Below, piece after piece: positions 5,420-8,348 of a stretch of 8,348 nt of DNA. This DNA is from an uncultured Chlorobiota bacterium (GTDB lineage Bacteria > Bacteroidota > Bacteroidia > Bacteroidales > JAADGE01): positions 1-8,348 of the forward strand of contig CAMZKQ010000168.1 of NCBI GenBank assembly GCA_947311265.1. Direction: 5' to 3'. How positions within the stretch are numbered: the stretch's first letter is position 1; each line of letters opens with the position of its first letter. The notes under the pieces are model-generated. The model ran no database searches, had not been told where the DNA came from, and was given only the letters and a program-made list of their open reading frames with translations. The position numbers were made by a program, and so were the translations under genes.

Positions 5420-6549
5420 GCCCAGAATTAATAAAGCTATTAACTTATCTTGTTGTAACAATGCTAATAGGCTTGCCTTTTGCATTAGTTTTAGTGAGGA
5501 TTATCTTTAAAAAATCAATTTTAACAAAAATTCCTTCACTAATGCTTATTGCTGCATATTTACTAAGTATTTGCGGAGCAATGGTTATTTATTTTGATGA
5601 AATTCATCAAATATGGATAGCTCCATTAGGCTCTGCTATATTAATTATAAGTATTATTTTGATGAAAAGGCTTACAGTACGCCCTATTCAAAATTTACAA
5701 AGTAAAATTACTGAGATTTCAAAAGGAAACCTAAACGTTAGCATCGAAGTTGATATAGAAGAGCTAAAATCAAATAATGAAATTAGCCAAATAAATATTG
5801 CCCTATCAGAGATGACCAAAAACCTAAAAGAAATTGTTAGTGAGATAAAAAAAGCATCAACTTCTATCAATAATTCAGGGCGAGATTTGAATGCCGGCTC
5901 ATTGCAAATGTCGCAATTAGCATCAGAACAAGCCGCTTCGGCAGAAGAAGTATCTGCCTCCATGGAGCAAATGACCGCAAGCATACGCCAAAATGCAGAC
6001 AATGCCGTAAAAGCAGGAAAATTAGCAAAAAAATCGGCAGTAAAAACCGAAGTAAGCAATAAAAATGTACAAAAATCAACCGAAGCACTAGCACAAATTG
6101 TTAAAAAAATTGATATTATAAACGACATCGCCTTCCAAACCGATATACTATCGCTAAATGCCTCTATCGAGGCATCAAAAGCAGGAAGCCACGGCAAAGG
6201 CTTTAATGTAGTAGCTCGGGAAATTAGAAAATTAGCAGATAAAAGTAAAACTGCCGCCTTGGAAATTGAAAAACTATCAGTATCTAGCATGAATATTGCA
6301 GACAGAACTGGGCGGATTTCCAAGCAAACTGTGCCAGATATTAAAAAAACAGCCACGCTGGTTTTAGAAATTTCAGAAGGCAGTTTGGAACAAGATGCCG
6401 GAGCAACGCAGGTAAATAATGCCATACAAGAACTTAATTCTGCAACGCAGAAATTTGCAGCCGTTTCGGAAGAACTATCGGTAAACTCTGAAGAATTAGT
6501 ACAATTAGGAATTTTTTTGAACAGTAAAATGGCATTTTTTAAAGTCTAA
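5416..6549 (+). CDS. Methyl-accepting chemotaxis protein with three membrane segments and no sensor domain
   Basis: A 377-residue receptor. Three hydrophobic segments (about 8-31, 40-60, 66-83) fill the N-terminus, with only short loops between, so there is no extracytoplasmic ligand domain. A HAMP-like linker (about 84-140, RPIQNL with NEISQIN) leads to a short coiled-coil signalling domain. Methylation-type pairs are Glu171-Gln172, Glu177-Glu178, Glu184-Gln185, Glu352-Glu353 and Glu359-Glu360. The hairpin tip IAFQTDILSLNASIEAS departs from the usual sequence: Asp243, Lys255, Ser258 and Lys261 replace the common Asn, Arg, Glu and Arg. It ends in FFKV without a CheR-docking pentapeptide. The ATG overlaps the cheW stop. 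The membrane part may sense a membrane state or a lipid-phase signal, pair with another receptor, or serve mainly as an array scaffold. MCP identity is certain; the signal sensed is unknown. Confidence 0.92.
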   Translation: MSPELIKLLTYLVVTMLIGLPFALVLVRIIFKKSILTKIPSLMLIAAYLLSICGAMVIYFDEIHQIWIAPLGSAILIISIILMKRLTVRPIQNLQSKITEISKGNLNVSIEVDIEELKSNNEISQINIALSEMTKNLKEIVSEIKKASTSINNSGRDLNAGSLQMSQLASEQAASAEEVSASMEQMTASIRQNADNAVKAGKLAKKSAVKTEVSNKNVQKSTEALAQIVKKIDIINDIAFQTDILSLNASIEASKAGSHGKGFNVVAREIRKLADKSKTAALEIEKLSVSSMNIADRTGRISKQTVPDIKKTATLVLEISEGSLEQDAGATQVNNAIQELNSATQKFAAVSEELSVNSEELVQLGIFLNSKMAFFKV

Positions 6550-6563
6550 GACATAATACTACT

Positions 6564-8054
6564 ATGAAAAAAATAGACTCTTACTTTGATAATTTAGCAA
6601 CAAAAAAGAAGTTCTTTATTGCTTTCGGAAGCGTGGCTTTGGTATTTCTATTTGTGCTAGTTTGGACACTAATTAATATAGCCGCCACACGGGCTAAATT
6701 TATCAAAAGCGTGCTTGTCGAAGAAGTGAAATCAGAACTGGAAAATTGTAGAGCTGAAAATTATCAATGGATTTTATCAAATATAAATAGCTTCTGCCTA
6801 AGCAAAAATAAAGAAAAAATAGAAAGTAGTAGTTTGAATAAATTTTTAAAATCAGAACAAAGAACAATAATTACAAATCAATACCCAAGGCTTAAAAATA
6901 ACTTTGAAAACTTAGAAACCCAGTATAAAAAATTAAATCAAGAAATTAAAGCATTACATATAAAATATCAAACAGAAGAAAATAAAACGAAGGCGATTAC
7001 TGAACTAAACGCACTAGTGAAAAATAGCCTTACAGACAAGGCAATCATTCTATTACTTAACGAACTCGAAAAAGAAACCGCAAAAGAAAAAGTATTAGGC
7101 AGACCTGCTTTTTTGTTAGCAAGCATTTTGGTACTTACCCTTTTGGCAGTATTGGTTACTTTTCTGCTTGTAAAAATACTGGTAAGGCAGACCATAGCCC
7201 CTATAAATAGTATCGCAGAATTTGCAAAGAAGCTGGAAAAAGGAGATGTTTCGGCAACCATTAATATGGCAAGGAAAGATGAATTTGGAGATTTGGCAAA
7301 GGTTTTAAACCAAATGATTAACCAAATACACACAGTAATTACAAGTATTACAGAAAACACAAACAACTTTGCTAGAGGAAGTCAGGAATTTTATAAAAAT
7401 TCGATAATTATTTCCGAGGGAGTATCCAGACAACTCACTTCAACTAGTAAATTAGCAGCTGCTATGGAACAAATAGTAAAAGATATTAAACAAAACAACA
7501 CAGATGTAGAAGAAGCAGACATACTTATTTATAAGATTGCTGAAAATATGGAAGAAAGCAACACCAAAGTAACCGCAGCAGCACAGTTAGTAAAACAAAT
7601 TGTTCGCAAAATAAAAGTCGTCGATGATATTGCATTCCAAACCAATATACTTTCGATAAATGCCTCCATTGAGGCACACCGTGCAGGGGTTCAAGGAAGA
7701 GGCTTCGGTATAGTGGCCTCCGAAATAGGACATCTGGCAGAAAATAGCAAAAAATCGGCCAACGAAATAGAAAAATTATCACAGCAAAGCTATGATACCT
7801 CACTTGTATCTGCCGAACTTATTGAATCTCTTGTGCCAGAAGTCGGAGCTATTGCACAACTTATTTTGGATATTGCACTAAGTAGCTCCGAGCAAACTTT
7901 TGGAGTTGAACAAGCCCAAATAGCAACACAAGAATTAACCGGTGTTACAAATAAAAGTGCGATAGCAGTGGAGCAAATGGTAGAAAAAACAGTAAGCCTT
8001 ACCCAGCAGGCTAATAATTTAAAAGAACTTATAACCTTTTTTAAAGTAAAATAA
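6564..8054 (+). CDS. Methyl-accepting chemotaxis protein with small extracytoplasmic helical domain and eroded methylation sites
   Basis: A 496-residue receptor of classical topology: a short cytoplasmic N-tail, TM1 at about 18-39, an extracytoplasmic helical region at about 42-180, TM2 at about 183-205, HAMP at about 206-258 (Pro213, DEFG 239-242), then the signalling coiled coil. From the adaptation region to the C-terminus it aligns without gaps to the preceding receptor, so they share a signalling class and probably a common origin. The tip reads IAFQTNILSINASIEAHRAG and keeps Arg373, but Val376 replaces the usual Glu and His372 the usual Ala. Of the methylation pairs in the neighbour, only Glu302-Gln303 and Glu470-Gln471 remain. 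Cys62 and Cys79 lie in the extracytoplasmic part and could form a disulfide. The sensory region resembles a four-helix or single long-helix-pair domain but I cannot name its family or ligand. The gene follows 14 bases after the previous stop. Confidence 0.92.
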   Translation: MKKIDSYFDNLATKKKFFIAFGSVALVFLFVLVWTLINIAATRAKFIKSVLVEEVKSELENCRAENYQWILSNINSFCLSKNKEKIESSSLNKFLKSEQRTIITNQYPRLKNNFENLETQYKKLNQEIKALHIKYQTEENKTKAITELNALVKNSLTDKAIILLLNELEKETAKEKVLGRPAFLLASILVLTLLAVLVTFLLVKILVRQTIAPINSIAEFAKKLEKGDVSATINMARKDEFGDLAKVLNQMINQIHTVITSITENTNNFARGSQEFYKNSIIISEGVSRQLTSTSKLAAAMEQIVKDIKQNNTDVEEADILIYKIAENMEESNTKVTAAAQLVKQIVRKIKVVDDIAFQTNILSINASIEAHRAGVQGRGFGIVASEIGHLAENSKKSANEIEKLSQQSYDTSLVSAELIESLVPEVGAIAQLILDIALSSSEQTFGVEQAQIATQELTGVTNKSAIAVEQMVEKTVSLTQQANNLKELITFFKVK

Positions 8055-8063
8055 ATAAAAAGA

Positions 8064-8348
8064 GTGAAATTTAACATCAACATACCGAAGCTCAAATTTA
8101 AGCTAAATTTAAAACAAAAATTTCTTTGGCCAGTTATTTCTGCAATCTTTATTGTATTTGTAATTACCGTGGGCTACCTGATTATAAATGTGTACTATAA
8201 ATCAATAGAAACCAGAAAAGAAAACCTCAACCTATACGCTGCACAGCAAGCCGAAAAAATAGCAACAATATCAAAAGAAGAACTAGCCGTAGCCAGAACA
8301 ATGGCGACCACTTTTGAATTACTAACGGAAGATAATAATTTAAAAAGA
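8064..8348 (+). CDS. N-terminus of a third membrane sensor, probably an MCP, cut by the window edge
   Basis: From the GTG at 8064 the frame is open to the last base (95 residues). The in-frame stop at 8052-8054 lies just upstream, and only GTG fits as a normal start before the hydrophobic segment. A basic N-tail rich in Lys and Phe (KLKFKLNLKQKF, residues 9-20) is followed by one strong membrane segment at about 20-43 and then a long polar helix with Ala and Leu repeats (about 47-90, including EKIATISKEELAVARTMA). This tail, membrane segment and membrane-leaving helix are typical of sensors with a double-Cache type extracytoplasmic domain, such as MCPs, histidine kinases and diguanylate cyclases. 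Position as the third sensor gene in the operon, nine bases after the previous stop, favours an MCP. The C-terminal output domain is not visible, so the class is inferred. Confidence 0.65.
   Translation, partial: MKFNINIPKLKFKLNLKQKFLWPVISAIFIVFVITVGYLIINVYYKSIETRKENLNLYAAQQAEKIATISKEELAVARTMATTFELLTEDNNLKR

Noticed and set aside
5688..6425. Long open frame on the minus strand (about 245 codons)
   Set aside because: It lies exactly opposite the first MCP, its translation is a Ser/Phe/Ala-rich shadow of coiled-coil codons, and it has no recognisable domain.
6747..6806. Possible CZB zinc-binding motif in the second MCP
   Set aside because: The cysteines are present but the characteristic His-x2-Trp and Cys-x-Leu-Gly-x-Trp pattern is missing, and the site is extracytoplasmic.
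1..8348. CRISPR arrays, insertion sequences, tRNA or rRNA genes
   Set aside because: No regularly spaced repeats, transposase-like frames, terminal inverted repeats or RNA gene signatures were seen.

Overview
The window holds most of one chemotaxis signalling cluster. All genes are on the + strand, tightly packed, and both window edges cut through a gene. The DNA is clearly AT-rich (roughly mid-30s % G+C by eye). None of the starts has a convincing Shine-Dalgarno sequence, two gene pairs join by ATGA overlaps, and the proteins are rich in Lys, Glu, Ile and Asn. Together these suggest a Bacteroidota-like bacterium. This is an inference from sequence style, not from a marker gene.

Layout: (1) 2-1141, a 5'-truncated helical protein carrying two CheZ-like motifs and an acidic C-terminus, probably a CheY-P phosphatase-like or CheY-binding protein. 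(2) 1154-1471, a stand-alone STAS domain without the phospho-acceptor serine. (3) 1574-1942, a CheY-type receiver, followed by a rho-independent terminator near 1963-2006. (4) After a spacer with an inverted repeat, a second transcription unit runs unbroken: cheY paralogue (2096-2458), a free HPt protein (2455-2832), cheA (2856-4898), cheW (4910-5419), a short MCP with three membrane segments and no sensor domain (5416-6549), an MCP with a roughly 140-residue extracytoplasmic domain (6564-8054), and the start of a third membrane sensor from a GTG codon at 8064 that runs off the right edge. The largest gap, 1943-2095, is 153 bases, so no stretch over 300 bases lacks a gene.

How the parts fit: the two MCPs and CheW should form arrays with CheA. 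CheA autophosphorylates on His44 and passes phosphate to the two CheY-like receivers (Asp54 and Asp52). The HPt protein is a close relative of CheA's own P1 domain but lacks one residue of the P1 active-site network, so it looks more like a phosphate shuttle or sink serving the CheY it overlaps. The first gene may dephosphorylate or bind CheY-P. No cheR, cheB or cheD is visible, although the first MCP keeps methylation-type Glu/Gln pairs, so adaptation enzymes, if present, lie outside the window.

The most noteworthy points are the uncharacterised double-motif CheZ-like protein, the split receptor pair (one without a sensor, one with eroded methylation sites), unusual receptor tip residues, and the cheY-HPt pair with an altered phosphotransfer site.
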